Of a DNA stretch of 64,000 nt, positions 10,935-22,709 are shown piece after piece. The translations under genes and the position numbers were made by a program. Position 1 is the stretch's first letter. Every line of letters begins with the position of its first letter. Source of the stretch: Odontesthes bonariensis (lineage: Eukaryota; Chordata; Actinopteri; Atheriniformes; Atherinopsidae); contig NC_134519.1 of NCBI RefSeq assembly GCF_027942865.1, positions 20,804,248 through 20,868,247 on the forward strand, in the 5' to 3' direction. A model generated the notes under the pieces. That model was not told the DNA's origin, did no database searches, and was given only the letters and a program-made list of their open reading frames with translations.

Positions 10935-12280
10935 GGCGACGCGGACAGACACAAATCCTCTACTCAAATGGAGTCGTCAATCTTCCCCTTTGACGCAATG
11001 TTTGCATAGTGCGTTGCCCGGAGTTTAATGGATAAGCCATTAGCCGCATGCTGACTTTAATGCTGTATTCACCGATAAGGCGCCACACCAGGGACAAAGT
11101 TTGCATGTGAACACATCACAAGTTCAGAATTACACCATGTTATTGCCACCGTACACGCTATAAAGTTCCACGCAGAGTGACCACCTTAAACGTAGTCCTA
11201 TATTAACTCACATTTTGTGGGAAAGAGTTCAATAAAAGCACAACGTTGTACAGTCAGATAGTCGATTTTGTCAAATATAGCACAAAGTTGTTGACTGATA
11301 ACCCGTGTTTTACTTTAAAATACTTGTGTAGGTACATTGGGTAAGCAAAACGCTTTGGGTTCAAATTACAAGATAAGAGGGATACATATTGACTGAAAAT
11401 GAATTCTTGACTCTGTGTGTATTTTTAGATAATCATTTAAGGGCGTTATAATTGGCCAGTTATTATGACATGGACAGGCCAACCACTGTGCACGTCATGT
11501 TCTTGGGATGTGATAAACATGTGTGTGAGTGGTGTTTTAGGCGTGTATGTAATAGACCTATCTGACAAGATAGAGCTTAAAGTCTTGGACCATTCAAGGT
11601 CATACATTGTGTAGTATGAGCAGAGTGGACAAGTACAAAAGGAACATAGATTGTTTGGAAAAATACAGAATATCAATACATAATGTCTAAGAACAAAGCC
11701 AATTATAACAGCATCTATTGCATGTGAGATCTATAGGTAAACAGAATGTACAAGTTCAACTTGATTAAGAAAGTCTTCACCTGCTAAAAATAAATAAATT
11801 CAGATTCTACGATCTTCCGTACAAAAAATAAATAAAGTAAAAAGTTCGTTTTAGGATACAGACAGTTCTTGTCCAAACATTGCGTTGCCTTTAAATGTTA
11901 AATACCAAGTGGATGTTGCCACCCCCAGCCTTAGCATCACTTTCTCCCAAATCTAACTTTCTGATGTTCCTGTGTTTCAAAGAGGATCCTCGAGGAAGCT
12001 CTAACAGTCGTCAAGGTGGGTCAACACCGATCGTCAAGCTATACCATTCAAACTTCCATAAATGCAAGAGAGAAAAAAAAATCAATTTTCAAGCACTTCT
12101 TTGGGTTAATAACATTTCCTTTAATTAACAAAAGGAGAAACAAGTAAAATAAAAGAGAAGGAAAAATAAATTACGGCCAGTCAGCCATTTGAAGAGTCAG
12201 TTTACACTGAAATGGATTGAACCAAAATGAGCTGTTAACAGTACCCATAATTTCAACTGACTTAATCCAAGCTCCCCTCT
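10935..12280. other. Intergenic DNA upstream of arl14
   Basis: Contains the arl14 upstream region near 10935-11100 and otherwise AT-rich DNA. No gene, repeat family or RNA was recognised. Confidence 0.5.
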
Positions 12281-12286
12281 TTTATT
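12281..12286 (-). terminator. Candidate poly(A) signal for the 98-aa frame
   Basis: AATAAA on the minus strand about 430 nt downstream of the stop codon at 12716. Confidence 0.35.
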
Positions 12287-12715
12287 CAATCTACTTCACA
12301 TTGTTTAGGTTTTTGGAAAGTAAATTGTCTTATATGTTTCTAGCCCAAACTCCTCAGCCTTCATAAGCTCAGTCATCTTAGAAACAACACAGCCTGATGT
12401 GACACTATGTCGCCAAAGAAAACTTTGTGAGAAATGTCAGATTACCCACAAAAATGCTCAATTGAATACAGGTCTGCAGCCAACACCACCCCATCACGGA
12501 AATCATTTAAGTGTTAAGTTGACACCAACTCAACGCGCAGCACTGTGGGTGCGCCATGAAAGCGCGCCCCGGCTTTTAAGAACCCAACTAAACAGTGGCA
12601 TCTGCTTCTCCGGAGACGCCAAAAGTAAAGGGCACAGAAGTCTCCCAGTCACTAGATGTCTGACTGATTCTCCTGAATAAATCGTGGGATTTCACGGTAA
12701 TACTATTTTTTTGTA

Positions 12716-13012
12716 TCAGGATCTGGTCCATTTTTCTCTCGGCTTCATCCACACGCCGCCGGTTGGGTTATCCATTACGTACACCAGTCCGTCCGTGTCA
12801 CGTCGACTTTGAGACCAGGAATCGGAAGCTGATTTCTCCGGGGTCCGGGCAGAAGGGTGCAGACAGGTCACCTGGGTGGTCACCTTCTTCTGAATGCGGA
12901 CAACGGAGGCTGGGGTCGAGCATACATTCGCTTCCTGGCACATGTCCATTTCACCAAGGCGCTGGAAAATCACGCGGGCTTCAAGGGATGATTTTGAGCC
13001 GTGCTGCCCCAT
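12716..13012 (-). CDS. Putative small N-myristoylated protein, 98 aa, unrecognised
   Basis: I do not recognise this protein. Four signals argue that it is real. MGQHGSK fits the MGxxxSK N-myristoylation consensus. The start codon has a strong Kozak context (A at -3, G at +4). A minus-strand TATA box TTTATAAG lies at 13131-13138, and no other ATG occurs between the expected transcription start and 13012. AATAAA sits downstream at 12281. The chain is polar and rich in Ser, Thr, Arg and Lys, has three cysteines (CQEANVC, TC), no membrane helix, and ends in DNPTGGVWMKPREKW. An overlapping plus-strand frame has no such support. It could be a chance frame or part of a longer spliced gene. It lies between arl14 and ppm1l, where I recall no human gene. 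Confidence 0.4.
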   Translation of the reverse strand: MGQHGSKSSLEARVIFQRLGEMDMCQEANVCSTPASVVRIQKKVTTQVTCLHPSARTPEKSASDSWSQSRRDTDGLVYVMDNPTGGVWMKPREKWTRS

Positions 13013-13130
13013 GTTTTCGAGAACTTTAAATGATCCTTTACAAGGTCCAAACGAACTGAACGGAGTTTTTATGTTCTTTCTTTGAGCTGGCTAAATGACA
13101 GGTGATTTCGACTGCCGTCCACTCGTCTCG

Positions 13131-13138
13131 CTTATAAA
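13131..13138 (-). promoter_or_regulatory. TATA box for the 98-aa frame
   Basis: Minus-strand TTTATAAG about 120 nt before the ATG at 13012. Confidence 0.35.
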
Positions 13139-13808
13139 GTAGGCCGAATCCACTCAAAGCGGAGTAACGCGTTCCGGTAAGACTGGAGTGTGACGCGTTT
13201 GCTTTATGACTTATTGGATTCCCAAACGATGGTCTTATGCATTTGGATCAGCTTAAGTTAGAGCTATTCTGAGTATCCCCACCTGCAGCAGACCGTCTCT
13301 CGACATTGACACCAGTGAGCGGTTTCAAGTTGCGCGGTTTCAAGTTGACCCTGCATGCCTGGCCTGGAGACAGTGCTATTTGTGACCCAGCAGAGGCATC
13401 ACAGACACACTTGTTTGACTTGTTTTCCTATATCAGTATGTTTACACAAAGCTACCCTTTGTGATTCTTGACGGATACTAAACGATTCGCGTTCCCTTAA
13501 TTTCTCCAACGAGAACACGGCTGATTCAAATTCCTGGAAAGAAGACCAGAAGGGGAGAAATTCTGCAGCTTTCTTACAACTTACCTCTGCCCCCATATTT
13601 GCATATATGATATTGAAACATGTGTGGTCAAAGTGAATTGCCAGACCTTTGAGATAATAAAGACTAAAAGAGGATTTATATTTCACATTAAATAGTTTGT
13701 TTAATACTGACAGTTTACATTGAGCATGTTTATCATACTGAACATCCAACCAACCAGTGTTGATCATGGACAGCTTCTCACAGTAAGATGATGGGTATTT
13801 TTTTTTTC

Positions 13809-15888
13809 TTTATTGTAAACTTCTGCTCATGTACAGAAGGAAAGAAAATAAACATACAGTATATGCTGATTTGGCAATCTGCCAGAGACATCCAAAAAAA
13901 CAATAAATAAGGCATTAGGTATGATGTTAAATAAAAAATATATATTCTTCCTCCCTCTCAGCTGATGACAGGTGATGGTATACAGTGGTAATAGTTAAAA
14001 TAAAAACAGTAGTAAATCAAGTGCGGTTTACAGGAAATTTCCTTGATATTTTGCCGCTGTTGATGACGCCAGTTGTATTGCTTCAAGAGCATATCATATT
14101 TCTAGTTACGAGCATTCTGGCTGCAGCTGTAGAGTTCATGATGAGTCATCTTTTTGTCATTTTCTGCACATCAAGTCTTGTGTGCTTTCCAGGTCAAAAA
14201 GCAGACACCAGAATCCAGAGACAAGCATTTGATCGTGAACATGGAGAAGCCAAAGCACATGCCCTGCTACAGATGGTGAAAAAACCACTTTGAGGAAATA
14301 GTTCACATTAGCTTCATAACAAGAAGTGGAATTCTGGTTCTGAATTAGGTTTTACATACATTAAAACCCTCCTGCATTACAGAGGACAGACTGAGTTAAC
14401 GTTGGCTGATATGTAAGAATTACCCTTCAAAAACATGTACTCTTTCTGTGTTTGGTGTTGGTTGACGTGGCTTTTCACCCTTAACTTCTCTTTTGAGTGT
14501 CACACTTCGTCTGCAGACTTGAAATGTGGCTTCACCCTCCAAAGGAAACGTCAGTTTGGATATCGCTGAATGAGTTTTTCAGTGCTGGTCATTCAGAATT
14601 AAGACACAAAAGCTTTCAGATACCCCTCAAACTACTCTCTCAGAGTGCCTTCAAAGAGAAACCCACCTGCATAGATCTCAGCTAATAATGCAGTCTACTT
14701 GTTTACTGGAAAATTTGTAACACCCACTTAAAAAAAAAAAACTAAAAAACAACCATCTGTCCAAATGTGTACAAATTGACACAAATAGACAGCTAGTCAA
14801 AGTCAAATGATTTCTGTATATTTTGGCAAAGTTAATGGCAAATTGTTTATGAGTTAAAATCATAATAACTAATTCCTAATTCTATTTCCTTCATCCCTTT
14901 GTGAGCTATAAATTGGTGATTACATTCTTAAAGCGATTAGCAACTTTCCTTTTCAATTGGCTTTACTCTTGTTCACACTCTCGATAATTTTTATTTGCAG
15001 ATAGTTTTAAAATGTAGAAAATGATGCGCCACCTGAAAATTGAATAAGTCCACAAGATCGGTCAGACCTGTAATTGATCATTAGTGACTGACACAAGCAG
15101 CAGCACCATCAGATCATCCTGCCGTTTAACTTCATATTTTCATTTTAGAGACAGCACCCAGCATGAATCCAAGCCGACCTTAAACTAAGGATCAAACTAC
15201 ACACACTTATCAGGCAACACTCAAGTATGCAGCTGTTGAGTGTTTAACACTCAAAAGTTAAATTGGGGTGTAGCATTAAATTGATCAAAGGTATGGATCC
15301 ACTGGAGTCTTCTTAATTTGACAAATCATTCAAGGTCAAAAGTGGAATAGACCCATACGACACTTAAGAAAAGTCACTGAAATGCCATAAGCTTGATGGT
15401 GTTTTTGCAGCTGCATGTTCAGCACCTTTGGTGCACAGACACATTAATTCTTAAGTAGGCACAATTTGAAGCCTCCTCTGAAAAAAAGCCTCCAGTGGAG
15501 CTGTACCATTCATGTGCATGTTTAGTAAACAGTAGTAAAGCAATCACAGTCTAATGTGTGCTGGTTAAGAGAAAACTCCCTGTGTCTGTAGTCATAGTAC
15601 TGTACATCACCTTTTTTTACAGGAGTTTATCATTCTTATAGTGGTAACGGTATCTGTGTTTTAATGCCCTTTTCTCAATCAGATGACAAAGCAAAACTTT
15701 ATTTTAAGTGTTAGCGTGTGTGCATGTGTCTGTATGTGTGTAGTTTTCAAAAGTAGAGTTCTCAAATTACATAAGTCAGTTTCCCCCTGTCCTACTGTGA
15801 TAGTATACGTGCTGCGGCATTCAGAAGATGCAAAAAAAAAAAAAAAAATCATACTGATCGAATTGTGAGCTTTAAACTCAACCCTGGC
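13809..15888 (-). other. ppm1l: Probable ppm1l 3' UTR
   Basis: Two kilobases without a gene follow the ppm1l stop codon. The first strong minus-strand AATAAA that could end the message is at 13809-13814. Mammalian PPM1L has a very long 3' UTR, so this is plausible but unproven. Confidence 0.4.
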
Positions 15889-18800
15889 CTACTCGCCCGA
15901 CTTGCTGCTCCCCCCAGCTCTACTTTTAAACTTCACCACCATGACGGTGATGTTGTCGGGGCAGCCCCGGTAAAAAGACTGAAGGACGATGCTCTTGGCT
16001 CCAAAATGAGGCTCGTCCAGACGCTCGCGGACAAACCTCACCGCCTCCTCATTACTGAAGGCGTCCCACAGGCCATCAGATGCCAAGATCATGAACTCTG
16101 GCTGTAGTTTGTCCAGGTCAAAGGTCATTATATCAGGATCGGGGATGACTACATTGAGGTTCTTAAGTGGGTAGTCCCCCAGGGAGCGTGACATAGCGAG
16201 GATTCCCTGGACTCGCCAGGACCCATTAAAACTAATGAAGCCACCTGGAAATAACAAATAAGAAAATGTTATGCGAAGATTCTCACCAAGAAATATATTA
16301 AAAGAGTTCACATATGTGTTATTATGACCCCCACCCGCACCTAAAAAAAAATTGTTGCTCTAAAAGATATCAAATTAATCCAACATAATTTCACAAACAA
16401 AAAATGAATTGCCTATGTATCTACAAAATCTTGCTTTTCAAGCATGCACCCACAGAGGGCAGTCAAAGCCTTGATTCAGGGGGAGATATGGGGCAAGTGC
16501 ATAATGTGCATGCTTTATAGTACAGTTGATCTCAGCATGTACCTGCCCTTTTGATCCTCTTGCGTTCTTTAAGCTGATAGGGCTTGTGGTCATGTGATAG
16601 TGCAACAGCATTCCCATCTTTGTCACACAGCACACCCCGCGAATCTCCAACATTGGCCACTGTGAGCTCTCTATCCGACAGCAGCGCCATCAGGCACGTT
16701 GTTCCTGTGAAGGAAATTAAAAGTACATGACTAAAAAAAATCAAATATGACTCTAGAATAAAAGTATGTATTTTCATAAATAAAAAACTATTCTAAATAA
16801 ATTCCCATAAAGAACAAAAGCGCATAGAAATTATGTACATTTGAATCTAATAAAATAACCTACTGGTTGAAATAGTGTCCAATACAATAATAACTTGTGA
16901 TGTAAAATTACATGTAAAATGTAAAACAGTTGTTGTGAAAAAATTTGGAAGGAAAAATACCAAGTTGATGGAAAATGCTGCACATAAATGGGCTAAACTA
17001 TTCACAGTAACTAATAAATATCACCATAAAACCTCTCCAGTTGTTTGCACACATTCAAATGCAGGTATCCTGAAATTATGTTGAAATAGGCAAATAGGTT
17101 GTTGTCAAGTTAAATATGTACCAATTTTGAATAAGGTATGAAAGTGTGGTTAAAATAAAATAGAAACAGGATTCTTAGATGTCATTTTACTTATAAGAAA
17201 TGTCGTGATAATTACCAATATCTCTTTAGGAAATTGTTAATTTACAAGACTGGACGCATATCTATGTTGTATGGTGACTTATTATTTCTGGTGTTTAGTG
17301 ACAGTGAGAACATTGTGTCACTTTTATTGCGAGCCAACAAAGCAGCAAAAGGTCATCAATGTAGAAAAAAAAGTGGGCAAAAAAATGAGGGGAAACAGAT
17401 TTGTGTTTTTTCAACTTCCACCAACTGATCAATCCAAACAGTTTCTCTTTAACATACCTTATGAATATTTAGAAGCTTGATGTTACATAAACAGTACAAA
17501 GCGAAACTGAGTAGTCTCATTCTTCCATCAACATTTCAGGTGGATTATATAAAGGCACCCAAACAAATGGATAAATGCCAGCTGGTAAACTCTTGGCTGA
17601 GAGGACATCTAGTAAGAGATTGATCATAATTTACTATTTAATTAAGAAGGGATGTATTTTCCCTTTACTTCTCAGATGGCCGTTTTCCCCAAATTCTTCG
17701 TCAGCTTTCCCGTTTACGACTTTTCTCATTTTGTCCTTCTTTTGGCTCATAGACTGTATCTAAAGTTGCTGATATTTAGATGTCCACTTCCTACAACCCT
17801 CCTCCCCCCCCTGACCTGCTTCATCGTGGTTGGCAGAGAGCTTGTCCAGCATCTCACGATCCACAGACAGGATGCGCTGCTCGAGAATGCTGGCGTACGA
17901 GACAGTGTTTTCCCTCTTCTCTCTCTCAAAGCCCTGCAGCTGCTGCTTCAGAGACTCGGGCAGGTGGGCCTTCACGTAGTCAGCTGCAGCCTGGGATAGG
18001 GAGGAAGTCAGAAGGGCAAAATAGGACACATTAAGGATAAAACAGAGGACAGAGAAAAAGTAGAGGCAGGATGCAGAGCTGTCTTTGCCATTGTTGCTGT
18101 AAAAAAAACAAAAAAAAAAACAACACAGAAATGTCTAGGTTTACTTTTTATCAGTCACACACAGATAAACACACATACGATGTTTTTTTTTAATGACTTT
18201 ATTACAACTCAAGACTAGAATGTGTGTAGGTGTAGGCTCAATGGGATGACTACCTTCTAGTAAAAATTAGTAACTTTCAGCTGTTTCCAGTATTGCAGCA
18301 GATTATTTTGCTCCAAGAATTTACACAATAGCATTCGTGACATATAGCTATCAAAAAGCTGCATTTATCACTATTCTATTTCTATTCTATTTTTTTTTTT
18401 AAATTGTATTACAGCTTATTCGTAATTATGTTTCATGTCGTTTAATTAATTTATTATGTACAGCACTTGCCTTACATTGGTTGTTTTTAAAGTGCATTAG
18501 AAATAAGGTTAGATTGGATTCTTAAATTAGAACTGAACAAAAATGTATGAATAAGAGTACCATCGATTATAATGCCAAACATCAGAAGTACCGATGTAAC
18601 TGGCAGCTCTTTTCCATCAAGCATAGCATTTATATTTGTATCCCCAAGCTAACTGTATTGCTGCTTAACCCGGACATATTCATTAAAAATGCTTTGTATA
18701 ATTCAGAATCAATAGTTCAATCAATAATCGAAAGCCATAGCCCAGATGTAGCAAAATGTGCCCAAACCATGATACTACCACCACCACACTTTGTCGAGGT

Positions 18801-21800
18801 GATGTTTAAGACAGGCTGCAATTGTCTTTATGGACAGCAGTGAAATGCAGTGCAGACTGTACTTCGAGAGATTGCTTTTCTTCACTTGATGCCGAGTTCC
18901 CACTAAAACTGGATTGCCATCTCTCTGCCTGAAAACATATTATTCGGATTTCATTCTGAAATAAACTTCTGACGGTTTAATTAACATTTTTGTCTCATTT
19001 ATTTAAAGGGGTTCTGTTTGTTTACCTTCAAACAATACATGGCTTTCAAAACATTCCCTGATTAATCATCCTCTGTTTCACAGGATTGCAAGACCCAATA
19101 AACATGGTCCAATATATCTGTAATTTAGAGAAGTACTTTTTTGGATGTTGTTTAAAGCTAGGAAGCCATTGGTGTTTTGTTTTTTTTGGCAGCTGCTTGC
19201 AGTCTCTATAAACCCTGCAAAAACCCCGGAAACTGGAGTCCTAAACGGTGCTCAAAGTAGAGTCAAACTTGGCCACTGGTGAAAAATACAAATTAAAAAA
19301 AAAAACATGCTTATGTTGCTCATTGAATACGGAATGTGTGAATATGCAACTTCACTGACGTGTTCATCGTATCAACCTTATAACGTGGTTATAGTGGATG
19401 TACAAACGAATATGTTAAAATATTACAGGCACATTTTTCGCCCCCGCAATAATTACAAAGTTATCTTAAGTGAATGTTCAACCCAGAAAGCTGTTTGTGT
19501 CATATCATATACATGGATTTCAAAACATTCCCTGATTAATCATCCTCTGTTTCACAGGATTGCAAGACCCAATAAACACGGTCCAATATATCACTAATTT
19601 AGAGAAGTACTTTTTTTTTTGTAACACACAGCAGGTGCTCTGGGCTGAATTATTAAACAGCTTCCTCCTCCTCCAGCCTGTACATATCTGCTTCTAACAT
19701 CATTTCTTCTGCCAAGATTTCCATTAAGTTAATGCCGTCAAATCAAATCTAACGTAGGAAAATGTATGGCATTTTAATGCCCCTGTGCTGCGTTAAGATG
19801 TGCATTAACTGTTCCATGGCACAAATACAAGACATTCTATTAATAAAGATAAATCTGAATATTCACTCTTCAGTGGGTATTGCAAGAGACAATAAAATGA
19901 AAAGATTATGAAAGATTCTTCACTATAAGAAGAGAAAAAAAAAACATCTTCTCCTGCTGCCTCTTACCTTTTTTTCTTTTACTTTTTGCTGGACAAGCAC
20001 TTCAGCACTTATCTAATTGGAGAATTGCACTCAGTGGGCTTGGATATGGAAAAGAGCGTCCACTGTAAATTTTCATTGGCAGTAAATTGCAGAAATGTGG
20101 GCAGAGTGAAGTTATAAACCCCTTAAATGACTGAAATATTTTACTGCCTGTGTATGGGTGAATGCCAAATATAGGACTCATTTTACAAAACAAAATGGAT
20201 ATCCTGTCTCTGTTACATCACATTTGCCCCTAACGCAATATACAGCCATGAGTTTAATTCTATAGAACATACTAGTGTGTTTCAGGTTGTCTCGGTGTCA
20301 TGAGTTTTAAGCTGTAGTCTCTAAAAATAAAGTAAGAAAAAAAAAAAGCTGCAACTGCCTGCACTGACTTTTATATATTAAGGGCCATAACTCATGCTTC
20401 AATAAGCACTGCAGAAAAAAAAGGCCCCCAGTCTGAGGAATTATGCGCATACTCTCTGTGCCAGGACACACTGCACCATTTGTCCATATTTGACTGAACA
20501 GAATCCCTTAATGTAATAACAGAGGGTGTGAGTTTTTACAATTGTGTTTATAACCACACAACTTTTCCATAAAAATGTAGTAGAAAACAATTTTCTTCCA
20601 TGCATACAATTTTTCTGACACATCATGAGGACTGAGGGCACCGAAGAAAAAATAGCTCTAAGGAACGACCCTCAACTCTTCCTCCATTAAATTACTTTCC
20701 ACTTGCTGTCAGGGCCAGGTTTCCAGACTAGAAATTGAGTTCACAAAACCGAGAGTATTTCATTTGAAGATATGAGTCTCACGACCCCATTAAAATTGAG
20801 GAGATGTCATAGTGACCAATGCCAAGTCCAAACCCAATCGCACAGAGCTGGTCAACATGAGATTGCCAAAATGTGTAAGAATTAAAAAAAAAAAATTAAT
20901 TAAGAGGGGGACAAAAAAGGGAAAACAGAAAGCAATTTAATAAAAAAAAAAACAGGAGAGACTGACTGAAAATGTTGCATGAGCTCCACAACTATGCTCT
21001 AAATCATGAGTCAAAACTCATAAGACTGTCTGTGGGAATCTATTGCAGAGGTGTGTTTGAGCTCAATAGTTTGCCACTATCGGCAGTCCAAAAATCTTTG
21101 ATTAGAAAAGCAAAAACTGTTTCGAAAATGTGGAATCTGTTGGCAAGGGACAATATCTTTTTGGCGCTGAAAGCGCTCTGATGTCCATTTGTGGCCAACT
21201 CAGCCATCAACTATTATTTGATGATTTTTTTTTGTTTTGTTTTATCAGCTTTTTAAAACTTTATCTGCAGTCAAAAAATAAGCGGTGCAAAGAAACGGAA
21301 ATCTTTGTCCAGATATCTGTGATTAGGATATCTACTAGTGAGACTGAAAGCTTATTAATATTTGCCCTTTACCTCAGAGACATGTAATTAGACTATAGCC
21401 AAAGGGTTCTGAGATTGTGTGTAAATTTAAAAGAATCAGCCAATACGGAAAATATTTCTGTATTGGCCATCAGCCAGATTCATTCATTATCATTTGGGCT
21501 TTCTTTCTACATTTCTGACCAAAAAGGATACTTAATGAGGGTATAAAATGATCAATTATGAACAAGGTCCTCCTTCTTGTTTGTAATATTTTCTTAGCTG
21601 CGTGGTACTGCACTCTGCAGTTTGAAAATGTTTTCTACTGACAACACAAGTGAATTTATCATTTTCCTTGACAGCAGTCTCATACTTCTCAAGGACAGAT
21701 GGCGTCCACAACAAGCAGTCTTCAGGCACCCATGAGAAACAACTGACCCTTGACAACACAGCCGGTGGAGGAGAAATACACACAAACACATTGTGTATAC

Positions 21801-22709
21801 ATACACGCACGCGCGCGCGCGCGCACACACGGAGACACATGCATAAAGCTCATTGTTATAACCCCTAGTTAACTCCCTGAGTGGCAGTAGCATTGTGGAA
21901 GTGTTCACACAAGAAAATACAATGCTGGAGTGGGGAGGGGAAGTCCTCTGTTTGAAAAGTGCTGTGAGCCTGCGCAAACCTAATCGGACAGTTTAAGTCA
22001 CCGAAAAGTGGCTTCACTGGGAAATGAGCTCTTTCTATTTTTTCCATTTTAAACATTTGATATCGAATCAATATCAGAAAACAGTATTACCTATTATTGA
22101 TAGCCAGGCGTTTTACCACATAACACATGTCTACATGAGAAATGTAAGTATTTTTGAGCATAGAGACTCAAAGCGACAGTTTTTGTTCTTTATTTTAGGT
22201 AACAGATCGTAAGGTCCTGTCTGAAATCTCGCGCAGCAGCAGGGCTGTCCGCATCTGCACAAAATGCAGTAAATAAAATGGGCCTGTGTAACCTGTCTCT
22301 CCCAGCCTACCTCTCCACCATGACCGTCAAATATCCCGAATATCGACGGGTGGCTCTTGTTGGTGATGTCGGTGAGCACCTCGAAGCGGTCCTCCATGTG
22401 GTCTCTCCTGCCCTGGATAGAATACACGGCCACGTTGTTGTTCTTGAACTCCCAGGTCTTGGAGAACTCTGCATCCAGGATACTGAGGCCTCCAAGCCGG
22501 TCGTTCTGCATCATCTCTGCCACTTTTCCTTTCACCATCTTCACGGCATCCCTGCTGGATTTGACGATGGTTTTCACCTCGTCGGTATGGAAGAAATAGC
22601 TCCACAGCGCCAGACTGATGCACAACAGAAACAACGTCTCAGGCCTGAGGAGAAAATAACGCATGATCCGACCCAGAAGAGACAAGAGCGTCATTGTGTC
22701 TCCTATCAT
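15889..22709 (-). CDS. ppm1l: Protein phosphatase 1L (PP2C epsilon), 4 exons, 363 aa
   Basis: Membrane-anchored Mg/Mn-dependent Ser/Thr phosphatase of the ER that restrains stress-kinase signalling (TAK1, ASK1, IRE1 in mammals). Exons in coding order: 22709-22311, 17990-17816, 16704-16543, 16244-15889 (1092 nt, all phases close). N-terminal hydrophobic anchor ~20-40 (LRPETLFLLCISLALWSYFF), then the PP2C fold: GRRDHMED at 100-107, FDGHGG at 127-132 ending exon 1, VGDSRG, LSHDHKP, SRSLGD, ASDGLWD and GCPDNIT, so every metal-binding aspartate motif is present. It is almost colinear with human PPM1L (360 aa). The start MIGDTMTLL equals the human MIEDT start. The 4.3-kb first intron holds most of the repeats in this part of the window. 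Confidence 0.97.
18360..18530 (+). repeat. LINE-type 3' end fragment in ppm1l intron 1
   Basis: TGTACAGCACTTGCCTTACA, a spacer and then AAAGTGCATTAGAAATAAGG match the common teleost LINE ending (GTACAGCACTTT...GTGCTATAAATAAA...). Only the tail is seen; the clade is not assigned. Confidence 0.45.
18700..19030 (-). mobile_element. Tc1/mariner transposon relic in ppm1l intron 1
   Basis: On the minus strand, bases ~18758-18785 encode GGGSIMVW, the signature of the Tc1 transposase core. The flanking sequence to about 19030 (CATTTTTGTCTCATTTATTTAAAGGGG) also resembles Tc1-type repeats. It is short, decayed and non-coding. Confidence 0.65.
19036..19144 (+). repeat. Direct repeat copy 1 (~105 bp)
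   Basis: From CATGG.TTTCAAAACATTCC to AGAGAAGTACTTTTTT this copy is nearly identical to 19513-19619, with only a few differences. It immediately follows the Tc1 relic. Confidence 0.8.
19513..19619 (+). repeat. Direct repeat copy 2 (~105 bp)
   Basis: Second copy of 19036-19144, in the same orientation and about 470 bp further on. Both share CCTGATTAATCATCCTCTGT and GGATTGCAAGACCCAATAAA. The DNA between them (19145-19512) is unrecognised. Confidence 0.8.
21792..21831. repeat. 40-nt alternating purine-pyrimidine tract (CA/CG)n
   Basis: Unbroken purine-pyrimidine alternation with a (GC)n core, GCGCGCGCGCGCGC, at 21811-21824 flanked by CA/TA steps. Such tracts readily adopt left-handed Z-DNA under supercoiling. 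It lies in ppm1l intron 1, about 480 bp from exon 1. Confidence 0.8.

Noticed and set aside
13399-13767. 122-codon minus-strand frame beyond the ppm1l 3' region
   Set aside because: No motif, low-complexity composition, no promoter signal; treated as chance.
19036-19619. LTR-type element suggested by the paired direct repeats
   Set aside because: The repeats lack TG...CA ends, a primer-binding site or a polypurine tract, and the spacer is under 400 bp without coding content.
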